A stretch of 64,000 nt of DNA from Marinobacter sp. ANT_B65 (GTDB lineage Bacteria; Pseudomonadota; Gammaproteobacteria; Pseudomonadales; Oleiphilaceae): assembly GCF_002407605.1 (NCBI RefSeq), contig NZ_NXGV01000004.1, forward strand, positions 124,001 to 188,000, read 5' to 3'. This document shows positions 54,004-62,599 of this stretch, one piece after another (the stretch's first letter is position 1; the number at the start of each line of letters is the position of its first letter). The notes beneath the pieces are model-generated. The model was not told the DNA's origin, did no database searches, and saw nothing but the letters and a program-made list of their open reading frames with translations. The translations under genes and the position numbers were made by a program.

Positions 54004-54245
54004 ATCGGGTTCTACCCCGTTACTGCGATCATTACTAACGTCTTGATTTCGTGACGACTATTGTTCTACAGCAGCGATATCATTTGGCTTCGATGTCAGG
54101 CTCAAGATGGGTTTACGGGATGCTTACGAGTGGTTACCGTCTCTGATTAATTGGGCAGCGCGCCCCTACAGGAATCATACTCCTGTATTCATACTCGAAG
54201 CTATTGACAGTAAATCCGGCCTCGGCAATTATGCACCATAGTTAA

Positions 54246-54261
54246 TTGACAGGATCGTCAA
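54246..54261. promoter_or_regulatory. Inverted repeat before the three-gene operon
   Basis: TTGAC AGGATC GTCAA lies 23 bases before the start at 54285 and could be an operator. A TTGACA also occurs at 54204, with TTATGC at a promoter-like distance. No regulator gene is adjacent. Confidence 0.35.
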
Positions 54262-54284
54262 ACTCATACGACAAGGAACAGTTT

Positions 54285-54944
54285 ATGAGCGCCATAGCTA
54301 CTGATCGTTACGTTACTTCTGATTTTAAAAATTCCCCTCTACTTGCTCTTGCCGATCTGATGGGCTTAAGAAACTACCAATCCCAGATATCCGCCTCCCC
54401 CGACCTGTATGCTCCTATATTGAATGGAATTGCAGTATTCAGACACCTTCCAGTCTCAGCTCGTGCTGAAGTGAACAGGTTAATCAGAGATGAAGTGCCA
54501 AGAGGCCATATAACCCAACACCTACTGACACTCGTAACAGATCAAAGTGTTCAGCCGTACTGGTATATGTGGTCTCTATCTGATGAAGAACTTCAGGAGT
54601 TTTTTCAGTTCTCAAAATCAAAAGCCGCTATCACAGATCAAATGAACCCGGTTTCGACACCAAATATTACTGTTGGGGCGTTGGCTGGGGCTCTTTATTA
54701 CACATCAAAAAATGGATTAAGAGCTCAAGCAATGCAGATTCTTGCCCCCTTCAAGGAGAGCGGACTGGCCAAAGAGGTCGCTCGCCGTCTAGGCTTTCAG
54801 AATCGAATGGTATCTGGTATCGGGCTGATGAGTATACCTGCCATTATTATTATTTCAGGCCTAAACATCATGGCTACGAAAGAGTCGAGAATGGCAAAAC
54901 GAGAACTTGCCGCTCGCGGGCTGCTCGCGTACAGCGACCTTTAG
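54285..54944 (+). CDS. Unrecognised protein with C-terminal membrane helix
   Basis: 219 residues from the ATG at 54285, preceded by AAGGAACAGTTT; the frame extends 13 codons upstream without a better start. It has a mostly polar N-terminus (SPLLALADLMGLRNYQSQIS), two hydrophobic runs (ITVGALAGALYY and GIGLMSIPAIIIISGLNIM) and a basic tail. No family recognised. It is the first gene of a compact operon of three. Low-level similarity to phage lysis or colicin-like modules cannot be judged by eye. Confidence 0.55.
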   Translation: MSAIATDRYVTSDFKNSPLLALADLMGLRNYQSQISASPDLYAPILNGIAVFRHLPVSARAEVNRLIRDEVPRGHITQHLLTLVTDQSVQPYWYMWSLSDEELQEFFQFSKSKAAITDQMNPVSTPNITVGALAGALYYTSKNGLRAQAMQILAPFKESGLAKEVARRLGFQNRMVSGIGLMSIPAIIIISGLNIMATKESRMAKRELAARGLLAYSDL

Positions 54945-54945
54945 C

Positions 54946-55254
54946 ATGGCTGTAGTGCTCATTATCACGAGCCTACTTGGGGCGTTTACTTACTATGTCT
55001 CGCTTAGCGCATTAGTGAACAAGAGGGTTAGCAGAAAAGACCGAATTTGGCCTAGATTGGTAGGCGTACCAGCGTTGTTTCTATCTCTATCTATAACTCT
55101 GATAGCTTCTTATTTTGGCGCTGAGCCGACTCTTTGGCTCAGCGCTGCGATATGGCCCGTGATTGCTCTTGCACTACACGGCGGTTACAAAATCGTGCTT
55201 GATGCGCTAGTGCAACAAACAGAAACCAAAGAAGTCGAAGATGAAATTGATTGA
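54946..55254 (+). CDS. Small three-helix membrane protein
   Basis: 102 residues starting one base after the previous stop. Hydrophobic helices: VVLIITSLLGAFTYYVSLSA, GVPALFLSLSITLIASYFG and LWLSAAIWPVIALALHGGY, with a charged C-terminus (QQTETKEVEDEID). No family recognised. It overlaps the next gene by 14 bases. Confidence 0.55.
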   Translation: MAVVLIITSLLGAFTYYVSLSALVNKRVSRKDRIWPRLVGVPALFLSLSITLIASYFGAEPTLWLSAAIWPVIALALHGGYKIVLDALVQQTETKEVEDEID

Positions 55255-55678
55255 GAAGAGGCTCACACCAATACGACTTATCCGTCATCTCACATGGCTA
55301 ACGGTATCATTGGTAACGACGGCCCATGCAGTCGGCGAGGAACTTCTATTCGAAGAGCGATTACTGCCACCTGTCACTGCATACTTGGATCTCCTGCTCT
55401 GCGCGAACACTGCACAAAGATATCGCAACAACGATGGCGATGCAGAACGTTACCGGATGGCTGCATTTGAGGTCCAGGATCTGACAGATGAAGCCGGGTG
55501 GAGTTCGAATGTCATTGCGGCAACTGTGACTAAACTTCAAGAGAGTCGATCAGACCTAGTCCTTAGGGAGGGCGATAGCCCAGAAAGTTTTTATCTCCGG
55601 AACTTCTCTGGTGAACGGTGTGAGCAGGAACTACAGAATGTCAGGGTTTATCGGGAGCGCGGTGTTCCATCCCCATAG
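55241..55678 (+). CDS. Secreted protein, third gene of the unknown operon
   Basis: 145 residues. A hydrophobic N-terminus (LIRHLTWLTVSLVTTAHAVG) looks like a signal peptide ending at AHA. The mature part has two cysteines (LLLCANTAQRYRNN and GERCEQEL). No family recognised. Overlap with its neighbour supports a single translation unit: cytoplasmic/membrane, membrane and periplasmic partners. Confidence 0.55.
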   Translation: MKLIEKRLTPIRLIRHLTWLTVSLVTTAHAVGEELLFEERLLPPVTAYLDLLLCANTAQRYRNNDGDAERYRMAAFEVQDLTDEAGWSSNVIAATVTKLQESRSDLVLREGDSPESFYLRNFSGERCEQELQNVRVYRERGVPSP

Positions 55679-55986
55679 AATAACAGAGCTAGGGAGTGTT
55701 AAGGAGACTCTGAATAAGTCCCCAAAAAGCGTGCAGCAGATAGCCGCCAGAAGTTATATCCGCCCAGGAAGAAGAGGCTCGACCCTATCGAACGGCTGCA
55801 CAAGATCTCCGCGAACTCGCATGCATTGCACCCGGGGGCGTCATAACTTACGGAAGTATTTAATCTACAAAAGATCGGCAAGACTTGCTGAACATTTTGA
55901 GGCAAGTTTTTACTCGAAGGCATTCGCTACATCTGGCGGCAGGAAAATAATCAGAACCCACTATAAGGCGCGGGCTCTGATTGTTT
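55679..55986. other. Non-coding accessory-core boundary
   Basis: 308 bases with no convincing gene. It contains GGAGACTCTGAATAAGTC, which looks like an insertion-sequence end by eye, but I found no partner end or transposase. It separates the accessory region from the catabolic operon. Confidence 0.35.
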
Positions 55987-56760
55987 TTATAATCCAGAGC
56001 AAGCGTGACCGTTATCAACAACGATTTCAGAACCCGTCATCGCTCTTCCTGCATCAGAAGCAAGAAGCAGGAGCGCACCATCGAGATCCTGGACCTGACA
56101 GAACTTGCGCGCAGGAATACGCTTTTTAAGCCTTTCCCCCGCGTCACTTTCCAGAAAATCCTGATTGATTTCAGTCATTACATAGCCTGGCGCCAATGAG
56201 TTGACTCGAACATTATGCCGCGCCAGCTCCAGCGCCATAGAACGAGTCAGGTGAGCCAGGCCTGCCTTGGCCGCACAGTAGGGCCCGACACCACCCGCCA
56301 GGCGGGTGGCGAGAATGGAGGTAACATTAACAACACTACCACCGCCATTCTGTGTCATTCTGCGGGCGCTTTCCTGAGCTACGATCCAGGCACCCTTGAG
56401 GTTGGTCTGCACAATGGCGTCCCAATCATCGTCTGTGTAATCCAGTGCTGCCTTGGTATCACTGACGCCGGCGTTGTTCACAACAACATCAATGCCACCA
56501 TACTGACTGCAGATCTCGTCAAGGCAGGCAACAACTGACGCTCGTGAGACGACATCAAGAGGCAATGCCAAGGCAGCACCGCCCTCATTCTGGATATCCG
56601 CGACCAACTCCTGAAGGCGGTCAACCCGACGTGCGCCCACAACCACCTGAGCACCTGCTTTGGCCAGTGTTTTGGCAAAGTGGCGCCCAAGCCCGCTTGA
56701 TGCCCCTGTAACCAGTGCACGCTTACCGGCCAGACTGAAAAGATGATGACTATCCGCCAT
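55987..56760 (-). CDS. Short-chain dehydrogenase/reductase (LvaD-like position)
   Basis: NAD(P)-dependent SDR, 257 residues: nucleotide loop TGASSGLG, NNAG in VVVNNAGVSDTKA, catalytic Ser in NVTSILATR, and Tyr-x3-Lys in GPYCAAKAGLAH. It is the last gene of the leftward operon, two bases after the acyl-CoA dehydrogenase gene. By operon analogy it would oxidise the 3-hydroxyacyl-CoA formed after rearrangement of a 4-hydroxyacyl-CoA; substrate is inferred only. Confidence 0.88.
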   Translation of the reverse strand: MADSHHLFSLAGKRALVTGASSGLGRHFAKTLAKAGAQVVVGARRVDRLQELVADIQNEGGAALALPLDVVSRASVVACLDEICSQYGGIDVVVNNAGVSDTKAALDYTDDDWDAIVQTNLKGAWIVAQESARRMTQNGGGSVVNVTSILATRLAGGVGPYCAAKAGLAHLTRSMALELARHNVRVNSLAPGYVMTEINQDFLESDAGERLKKRIPARKFCQVQDLDGALLLLASDAGRAMTGSEIVVDNGHACSGL

Positions 56761-56762
56761 GA

Positions 56763-57947
56763 TTAACCTTTCGATTTGTCGGTATTGCGAGCGAGAATTT
56801 TCCTTGCAAGACTCATCCGGTGAACCTCGTTCGGGCCGTCATAAATACGGAAGCCCCGGGCGTCCTTGAAAATTTTCTCTACAACATTTTCTCCTGAAAC
56901 ACCCTGCCCACCCAGAACCTGCACACTCCGGTCAATCACTCTCCAGATACTCTCGGAACTGATTACTTTGGCCATACTGGACTCGGTATTTCCGCGCTCA
57001 CCTTTGTCCAGCACCCATGCGCAGTGCATGATTGCCAGCCGCGTAGTCAACATATCCATCTCGTTATCGGCCAGCATGAAGCCTACACCCTGATGTTCTC
57101 CCAGGCGTTTTCCGAAAGATTCCCGTGTACTTGCATATCGACAGGCCTCGTCATGGGCCCGCTGAGCTGCTCCCAGCCAACGCATGCAATGGGTCAGCCT
57201 TGCCGGTGCCAGACGAACTTGCGCGTACCGAAACCCTTTGCCAATTTCGCCAAGTATATCGGTGGCAGGCACTCTGAGATTTTCAAAGCGTACAACGCCA
57301 TGGCCGCCGGTGAAGCACGAGTCCATAACATCCATCATACGGTCAACGATAAAACCGGGCCTGTCAGTATCTGTCAGAAACATGGTGGCGTTTCCATCAT
57401 CAGTTCGCGCCATGATGATCGCAAAAGCGGCACCTTCTGCACCGGTTATAAACCATTTTTTACCATTGATAATATAATCATCGCCGTCACGAACAGCCGT
57501 TGTGCTTAGCATTGATGGGTCCGACCCAGCACCAGGAGAAGGTTCTGTCATCGCGAAACAGGAGCGCGTTTTCCCTTCTACCAGAGGTCTTAGCCAGCGT
57601 TCTTTCTGGGCTTCTGAAGCCACCACATCCATCAGGTGGACATTTCCCTCATCCGGCGCATGAATGTTCAGCGCTGTGGGCCCTAACGGTGAATACCCGG
57701 CTTCCTCAAAGATCACAGCTTTCGCAACATGAGACAGCTCAGCACCACCCATTTCACGCGAAGCATGCAGAGTAAGCAGTCCCTTTTTTCGGGCAAGGGC
57801 TACCAACTCATTTCGAAGCTCTTCGGTGGGGCCGTGGGGTGTCTGGCGCGGATCAGACTCCAGCGGCATAACTTCATCCCGGATAAAGCTGCGCACTTTC
57901 GCCTGCAGCGCCTTGAGCTCATCACTTAGTTCAAAATTCATAGTCAT
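56763..57947 (-). CDS. Acyl-CoA dehydrogenase family protein (LvaC-like position)
   Basis: 394 residues, FAD flavoprotein. Signatures: CFAMTEPSPGAGSDPSML, WFITGAEGAAFAIIMARTDD, VRLAPARLTHCMRWLGAAQR and the C-terminal VQVLGGQGVSGENVVEKIFKD and YDGPNEVHRMSLAR. This subgroup resembles the C-terminal half of mammalian ACAD10/11. In the P. putida lva operon the equivalent protein works with a phosphotransferase to convert a 4-phosphooxyacyl-CoA. Role here is by analogy. Confidence 0.9.
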   Translation of the reverse strand: MTMNFELSDELKALQAKVRSFIRDEVMPLESDPRQTPHGPTEELRNELVALARKKGLLTLHASREMGGAELSHVAKAVIFEEAGYSPLGPTALNIHAPDEGNVHLMDVVASEAQKERWLRPLVEGKTRSCFAMTEPSPGAGSDPSMLSTTAVRDGDDYIINGKKWFITGAEGAAFAIIMARTDDGNATMFLTDTDRPGFIVDRMMDVMDSCFTGGHGVVRFENLRVPATDILGEIGKGFRYAQVRLAPARLTHCMRWLGAAQRAHDEACRYASTRESFGKRLGEHQGVGFMLADNEMDMLTTRLAIMHCAWVLDKGERGNTESSMAKVISSESIWRVIDRSVQVLGGQGVSGENVVEKIFKDARGFRIYDGPNEVHRMSLARKILARNTDKSKG

Positions 57948-57999
57948 TTCCCGATTATTTTATTAATTAAAAACTGAGCACCGTGAACATGCATCCTTG

Positions 58000-58722
58000 T
58001 CACATCGACAACATGGATTGAGCTATTCGCTCCATCACTGTCGAGCGCTCACCGGATTTAACAGGGTTGTAAGGCGTGTGGTTAAGGAGGCGCAGATACG
58101 CTTTGGCTGAACCATCAGCATTTGGGCGGTCTACATCTACAATATTGAGGCAGGCATGGTCCTGCTCAAGAAACGGCAGAGATGACAGATCCCCGCTCAT
58201 CAGCCACGAAATCAGAACCCGGTTGACAGCATCATGGCTGGCAATCACAGCGCTCTGCCAGTTCGGATCCTCAAGTAGAGTGCCGAACCATTCGAGAACC
58301 CGAGCGCCGAAATCATCCCAACGCTCGCCTCTCAGAAATCCCGCCCCAGGTTTTTGCGACCAGTGGTAAGCTTCGGCCACTTCTGCATCGTATGATTCCG
58401 GCGGCATCTGGCTGAGCCGCCCCGCCCGAATCTCTCGCAAAGCAGCAGTTGATTCAGTGGCACAAGAATCTGACCGGCCTGACAGAACCATCTCAAGGGT
58501 CTGAATTGCTCTGGGGTAGTCTGAGCTGATGGCTCTGTCGAATGTCACCCCTTGCAGTATGCTGTTCAGCGCCTGCACCTGAGCTTCACCATCAGCAGAC
58601 AGAGGCACCGACCGGGGGTCCAACGGATGACCTGCCGCATCGAAATAGTTAACGTGTCCGTGCCGGACAAGGTAAAGGCGACGACGCCCTGACCCCTGAT
58701 AACGGTTCGGGGTTGAGGGCAT
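58000..58722 (-). CDS. Histidine phosphatase (phosphoglycerate-mutase-like)
   Basis: 240 residues. The catalytic RHG is in YLVRHGHVNYFDAAGHPLDP, the second Arg in DYPRAIQTLEMVLSGR, the general Glu in LREIRAGRL and the second His in VIASHDAVNRVL. It overlaps the DUF6285 gene by one base and lies inside the operon between it and the dehydrogenase. The P. putida lvaABCDE set has no such gene as I recall, so it may be an added phosphate-removing step or repair enzyme. Confidence 0.88.
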   Translation of the reverse strand: MPSTPNRYQGSGRRRLYLVRHGHVNYFDAAGHPLDPRSVPLSADGEAQVQALNSILQGVTFDRAISSDYPRAIQTLEMVLSGRSDSCATESTAALREIRAGRLSQMPPESYDAEVAEAYHWSQKPGAGFLRGERWDDFGARVLEWFGTLLEDPNWQSAVIASHDAVNRVLISWLMSGDLSSLPFLEQDHACLNIVDVDRPNADGSAKAYLRLLNHTPYNPVKSGERSTVMERIAQSMLSM

Positions 58723-59111
58723 CAGCGTGTCCCCTCGGATGGAGGTACAACTTTAGGGTTGCTGATCGTCAGCGCGTTCAACACAGCCTTCTGCAAAACC
58801 GCCTGCAGCTGCTCCTGTTTTTGCCCGGGGGCATCGAAAGAACCCGCCCGGATCGCGTCTTTCATAGCCTTCCGGGCACTCTCCAGCGATGCTGAATCAA
58901 TGGCTACAGCCTCTGGCAACACCTCTTTATACGCTGCGACTTCGTCCTGACTTACACCTGCCCCCATCTTCGCCTCGCGTGCCGCGATTCCCATAGCGCT
59001 GGCGATCATGCGCACCTCGTAACGCAAATTTTCCGGCACCGACGGAAAGACGTCGTTCATCAGAGTTTCCCGGGCCGCTTCAAGCAACTCTCGTGCATCC
59101 GGGCGATTCAT
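58722..59111 (-). CDS. DUF6285 family protein (LvaB-like position)
   Basis: 129 residues, helical: NRPDARELLEAARETLMNDV, LRYEVRMIASAMGIAAREAK and LEVGA-like C-terminus. The DUF6285 pattern fits the small partner that always follows the aminoglycoside-phosphotransferase-like gene in such operons. LvaB of P. putida is needed for activity of the kinase LvaA. It overlaps both neighbours. Confidence 0.8.
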   Translation of the reverse strand: MNRPDARELLEAARETLMNDVFPSVPENLRYEVRMIASAMGIAAREAKMGAGVSQDEVAAYKEVLPEAVAIDSASLESARKAMKDAIRAGSFDAPGQKQEQLQAVLQKAVLNALTISNPKVVPPSEGTR

Positions 59112-60172
59112 GGGTGGCCTCCTGTCAATGTTAAAATATTGTATTCAACCTCGGGCACCAGCCGTCCGGTGAGAGCAAGCTCCAGGGAATGCTGTTTCCC
59201 GGAAAGATGTCGCTCTGCCTGCTGAACTGCAACTATGGCCCAACGAACGTGCGCCATAACCTGCCAGTAACGTAGTTCTTCCGGCGATATCTCTCGGGGA
59301 CACACTTCCGAGTACCCGGCCATAACATCGCTCAGAGCACCAACACCACCGGCAACGTTCTCATTCTTACCGAACCGCCAGCATTTTGCGGTTAGCCAAC
59401 CCATATCCTCACGCCAATCGCCCCAAGCGGTGAATTCCCAGTCGAGGATGCCCGACACTGCACCTTGATCCACCATGAAATTACCGGTGCGAAAATCCCT
59501 GTGAATAAGGCAGGATTCGACCGGCTCAGGCTTGTTCAGGTGCAGCCAGCGCAAACCCCACTCGATAACCGGAAATGCCCAAGGCAGCTCATCCAGAAAA
59601 CCCAGGTATTGCTCAATAGTTGCCTGAGCCGGATCCGCAACCGGTGCAGGCAGAAAGCCAAGGGTCTGCTGCGGCGGCTTAATGGAGTGCAGCTTCGCCA
59701 GATTACGCCCGAGCTCACGGCAAAGAGCCGCCCGGTCTGGCACAAGGGAATCATCCTTGACCAAACGGTGGCCTGCTGCGGTGCCACCAACCGCTTGCAT
59801 CACAAAAAACTCGCGACCAATAACACCCGGATCTGTGCAGAGCCAGAAAGGCGTAGGTACATCGACGCCAGCTTCGTGGACGGTTTTAAGTACGGCATAC
59901 TCGTTCGCTCTGGACATACTTACATCCACGGCAGAAAGAGCATCGGTCCGTAAAACCCACCTGTGCTTTCCAGCCTTGGAGCCACCACTTACGTGAACAT
60001 CCAGCAGCCAGTTTTCCTGAATGGCACCTCCAGAAAGCAACTCCATATTGGTGATAAGCACATCACCCTCCGGCAAAACACCGGACAAATAGCGCTCCAG
60101 GCTTTCCTGCCACCCCCAGCGGTCCCCCGCAATACGAAGTTGTGAACTTGAGCCACTCTGTGCAACATCCAT
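59108..60172 (-). CDS. Phosphotransferase (APH fold; LvaA-like position)
   Basis: 354 residues, aminoglycoside-phosphotransferase-like kinase. The lid NMELLSGGAIQENWLLDV is at the N-terminus. The catalytic loop is CLIHRDFRTGNFMVD (HxDxxxxN), and the metal Asp is in ISGILDWEFTAWGD. It is the first gene of the operon, with a sigma-54 promoter 45 bases upstream. By analogy it phosphorylates the 4-hydroxyl of a 4-hydroxyacyl-CoA. Other substrates are possible, as family members differ. Confidence 0.88.
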   Translation of the reverse strand: MDVAQSGSSSQLRIAGDRWGWQESLERYLSGVLPEGDVLITNMELLSGGAIQENWLLDVHVSGGSKAGKHRWVLRTDALSAVDVSMSRANEYAVLKTVHEAGVDVPTPFWLCTDPGVIGREFFVMQAVGGTAAGHRLVKDDSLVPDRAALCRELGRNLAKLHSIKPPQQTLGFLPAPVADPAQATIEQYLGFLDELPWAFPVIEWGLRWLHLNKPEPVESCLIHRDFRTGNFMVDQGAVSGILDWEFTAWGDWREDMGWLTAKCWRFGKNENVAGGVGALSDVMAGYSEVCPREISPEELRYWQVMAHVRWAIVAVQQAERHLSGKQHSLELALTGRLVPEVEYNILTLTGGHP

Positions 60173-60216
60173 CAGATAATCTCTTTTCGCAGATACGTTT
60201 CCATGAACTGCTCTTC

Positions 60217-60232
60217 AGCAAACTCTGGGCCA
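60217..60232 (-). promoter_or_regulatory. Sigma-54 promoter of the catabolic operon
   Basis: On the minus strand TGGCCCAGAGTTTGCT matches TGGCACGNNNNTTGCW at all but two bases, with GG and GC ten bases apart. It is 45 bases upstream of the phosphotransferase start and points the right way. Confidence 0.8.
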
Positions 60233-60325
60233 ACAAAGAGATGAGGAAATAAACATAGGGAAATCAATAAAATAAAAAAACCGGAGAAGTAGGCAGGCAA
60301 TAGACACTTCAGCTCTGAAGCAATC

Positions 60326-60344
60326 GTGAAACATATAATTTCAC
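60326..60344. promoter_or_regulatory. Likely activator binding site
   Basis: GTGAAACATATAATTTCAC is an inverted repeat (GTGAAA-N7-TTTCAC). It lies about 95 bases upstream of the minus-strand sigma-54 promoter, the usual distance for an enhancer site. A similar repeat precedes the synthetase promoter. Confidence 0.65.
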
Positions 60345-60406
60345 TTTTGAAATGATTTTGCTCCAGCTACCATGAACCCATAACCCCACACAACGAAAGA
60401 CGATCC

Positions 60407-62371
60407 ATGCCTGCAGAATCCCGCAAACCCCGCATCATCGCACTGATCAGCCATCTCACTTTCGACGGACATCCGAGCAAGTTAACGCTGACATTGAATG
60501 AAATCCTGCCTCGCTACGAACAACAGGCAGACATACAGATTGTAGAGACGTCAGTCGACAAACTGCTTGCAACGGCCAAGTCCATAGAACAGGAACAGCG
60601 CGCTGACATCCTGATCTGCTCCGGGGCATCTGCAGAGTTTTTGCGAAAGAAAATTGCCATCACAATCCTCTCGTTCAGAATGGGTGAGTACGACCTGATC
60701 CGCGCCATTAACCTTGCCAGGGAACGCGGCACTAAAGCCGGCATTCTCACGCACCAGCGCACCTTGAAAGAACTTGAGGAAATGTCCTCACTGTTCACTG
60801 TGGAAGTATCTCAGGCGGTCTATACCTCGCTACAGGATGCGCGCGAGAAAATTCAGACCTTCGTTGATGAAGGTTATCGGGTAATCATCGGCTCTCCAAC
60901 CGTCGTCGAACTGGCCGAGGCCGCTGGTGCGGAGGGGGTCTTCGCTATTAATGCTGATGCTGTTCGCCTGACACTCGACGATGCCCTTGCCATTTGCCAC
61001 AGCCGCACAGCGGAGGAGCAAAAACACCGGCGTATTCATGCGGTCCTGAAAAATCTGAACGAGGGAGTCATTGCGCTAGACGCAACAGGCACGGTCTTTT
61101 CAGTAAACACCAGCATGAACACCTTGCTGCAGCCTGACCAGCCAATCTCCATCGGCGATCGCGCCACCGAGCATTTTCCCGACATCGATATAAAAGGGGT
61201 ATTAACGACAGGGACCTCGATAGAAAGCCGTCTGAGCTCTCGCGGGAGTCAGCGCCTGGCAATCAGCGTCGTCCCTATTATGGAAGAAGGACAAATTGAC
61301 GGAGCCATACTGACCTGTCAGGAAATACGGGAAATCCAGCGCGCCGAGCGCCGTTTGCGCTCCCAAAGCCGCCCCAGCCACCTCATTGCCAGATATCACT
61401 TCGAACAACTGGCAGGAGAGGAACGCTCGTTTCAGCAAGCGGTACACCTGGCAAAACTGTACGCCCACTCCAACTCGACAGTGCTGATTACCGGAGAAAG
61501 TGGTACCGGGAAAGAGCTGTTCGCACAAAGCATTCACAACGCCAGCAACAGGCAACAAATGCCGTTCGTCGCGATCAACTGCGCAGCCTTCCCTGAAACT
61601 CTGCTTGAGAGCGAATTGTTTGGTTATGACGAAGGTGCCTTTACCGGCACTCGCAAAGGCGGGAAGCCAGGGTTGTTTGAGGCCGCACATAACGGCACTA
61701 TTTTTCTCGATGAAATTGGCGACATGCCGATTCATCTTCAGACGCGCCTGCTTCGGGTTTTACAAGAACGCCAGGTTCTCCGCCTGGGTGGCTCAGAGCC
61801 CACTCCAATCAATATCCGGGTTATTGCAGCCACTCACAGGGACCTACAGCAGGAGATCGCCAACAACCGGTTTCGTGAAGACCTGTTCTACCGACTGAAC
61901 ATCCTCAGAATATCTGTCCCTCCCTTGCGCCAGCGAGCCTCCGACATTCCATCTCTCACCAGGCTGCTGGTCAAAAACCTCGCCGGAGGCAACATAGACC
62001 GCGAACAGGCGACCAATGAGATATTAAATACGCTTATGCCCCAGCTGATGAAGCATAAGTGGAGCGGCAACATTCGCGAGCTCGAAAACCTGATAGAGCG
62101 AGCTTTCCTGATGAGTCAGTTCCCTGAGGAATCGCAACCACTTGAAGCCCTGTTTCCAGAGCTGTTCTCTATGCCAACGGAGCTCCGTTCAACCTTGAGC
62201 GTCCCGAAGGAAAGCCTGCAGGATTTCGGCAAAGCCGCCGAGATAACGCTCATCCAGGAAACTCTGGACGCTCACAATGGCGATATGACGAAAACAGCAA
62301 AAGCACTTGGCATTAGCCGCTCCACCCTCTGGCGCAGGCTTCGTCAGCCTCATGCCAAGAACCAAAAATGA
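60407..62371 (+). CDS. Sigma-54-dependent activator with PrpR_N sensor (LvaR-like)
   Basis: 654 residues. Residues 1-195 form a PrpR-type N-terminal sensor ([40 protein letters not shown]). Next is a PAS-like segment ([20 protein letters not shown]) and an AAA+ domain with [28 protein letters not shown] and the arginine finger region. The Fis-type HTH ends it ([19 protein letters not shown]). The sigma-54 contact loop reads GAFTGT instead of the common GAFTGA. It is divergent from the leftward operon and upstream of the synthetase, so it probably controls both. Confidence 0.92.
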   Translation: MPAESRKPRIIALISHLTFDGHPSKLTLTLNEILPRYEQQADIQIVETSVDKLLATAKSIEQEQRADILICSGASAEFLRKKIAITILSFRMGEYDLIRAINLARERGTKAGILTHQRTLKELEEMSSLFTVEVSQAVYTSLQDAREKIQTFVDEGYRVIIGSPTVVELAEAAGAEGVFAINADAVRLTLDDALAICHSRTAEEQKHRRIHAVLKNLNEGVIALDATGTVFSVNTSMNTLLQPDQPISIGDRATEHFPDIDIKGVLTTGTSIESRLSSRGSQRLAISVVPIMEEGQIDGAILTCQEIREIQRAERRLRSQSRPSHLIARYHFEQLAGEERSFQQAVHLAKLYAHSNSTVLITGESGTGKELFAQSIHNASNRQQMPFVAINCAAFPETLLESELFGYDEGAFTGTRKGGKPGLFEAAHNGTIFLDEIGDMPIHLQTRLLRVLQERQVLRLGGSEPTPINIRVIAATHRDLQQEIANNRFREDLFYRLNILRISVPPLRQRASDIPSLTRLLVKNLAGGNIDREQATNEILNTLMPQLMKHKWSGNIRELENLIERAFLMSQFPEESQPLEALFPELFSMPTELRSTLSVPKESLQDFGKAAEITLIQETLDAHNGDMTKTAKALGISRSTLWRRLRQPHAKNQK

Positions 62372-62416
62372 AACGCATGACCAAAAAAATGAAACGCGCA
62401 TTTCAATTTTGAAACA
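62368..62416. promoter_or_regulatory. Clustered TGAAAC sites before the synthetase gene
   Basis: Three TGAAAC copies occur (62369, 62390, 62410). One is in the inverted repeat TGAAACGCGCATTTCA (62390-62405). They lie 80-125 bases upstream of a -24/-12 promoter, as an enhancer would. Confidence 0.6.
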
Positions 62417-62492
62417 AAGCAAACTCTGACAAACCTCCTCCCTTATGGGCTCCTGCCCCACCAATCACGGGTTTCAAAGCGCAACAGCAAAC

Positions 62493-62508
62493 GGGCATAC
62501 ATTTTGCT
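62493..62508 (+). promoter_or_regulatory. Sigma-54 promoter of the acyl-CoA synthetase gene
   Basis: GGGCATACATTTTGCT fits TGGCACGNNNNTTGCW with three mismatches; the essential GG and GC are ten bases apart. It lies ~90 bases before the start at 62600. Confidence 0.7.
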
Positions 62509-62599
62509 GTATTCGATCTCAAGTATCTATTCATCGTCCCGTGGCACGTGAAGCCGCCCTGATTAAAACAAAAACCGGAGTCCTGTCTTGAAAGGTTTA

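Noticed and set aside
55700..55720. GGAGACTCTGAATAAGTC as an insertion-sequence end
   Set aside because: No matching inverted copy or transposase found nearby, so it is left unassigned.
38527..55986. CRISPR array
   Set aside because: The repeated units in this region are attC sites of varying length and sequence, not regular identical repeats with uniform spacers; no cas genes are present.
62526..62545. TGGCAC near 62542 as a sigma-54 -24 element
   Set aside because: No TTGC follows at the correct spacing; the site at 62493 fits far better.
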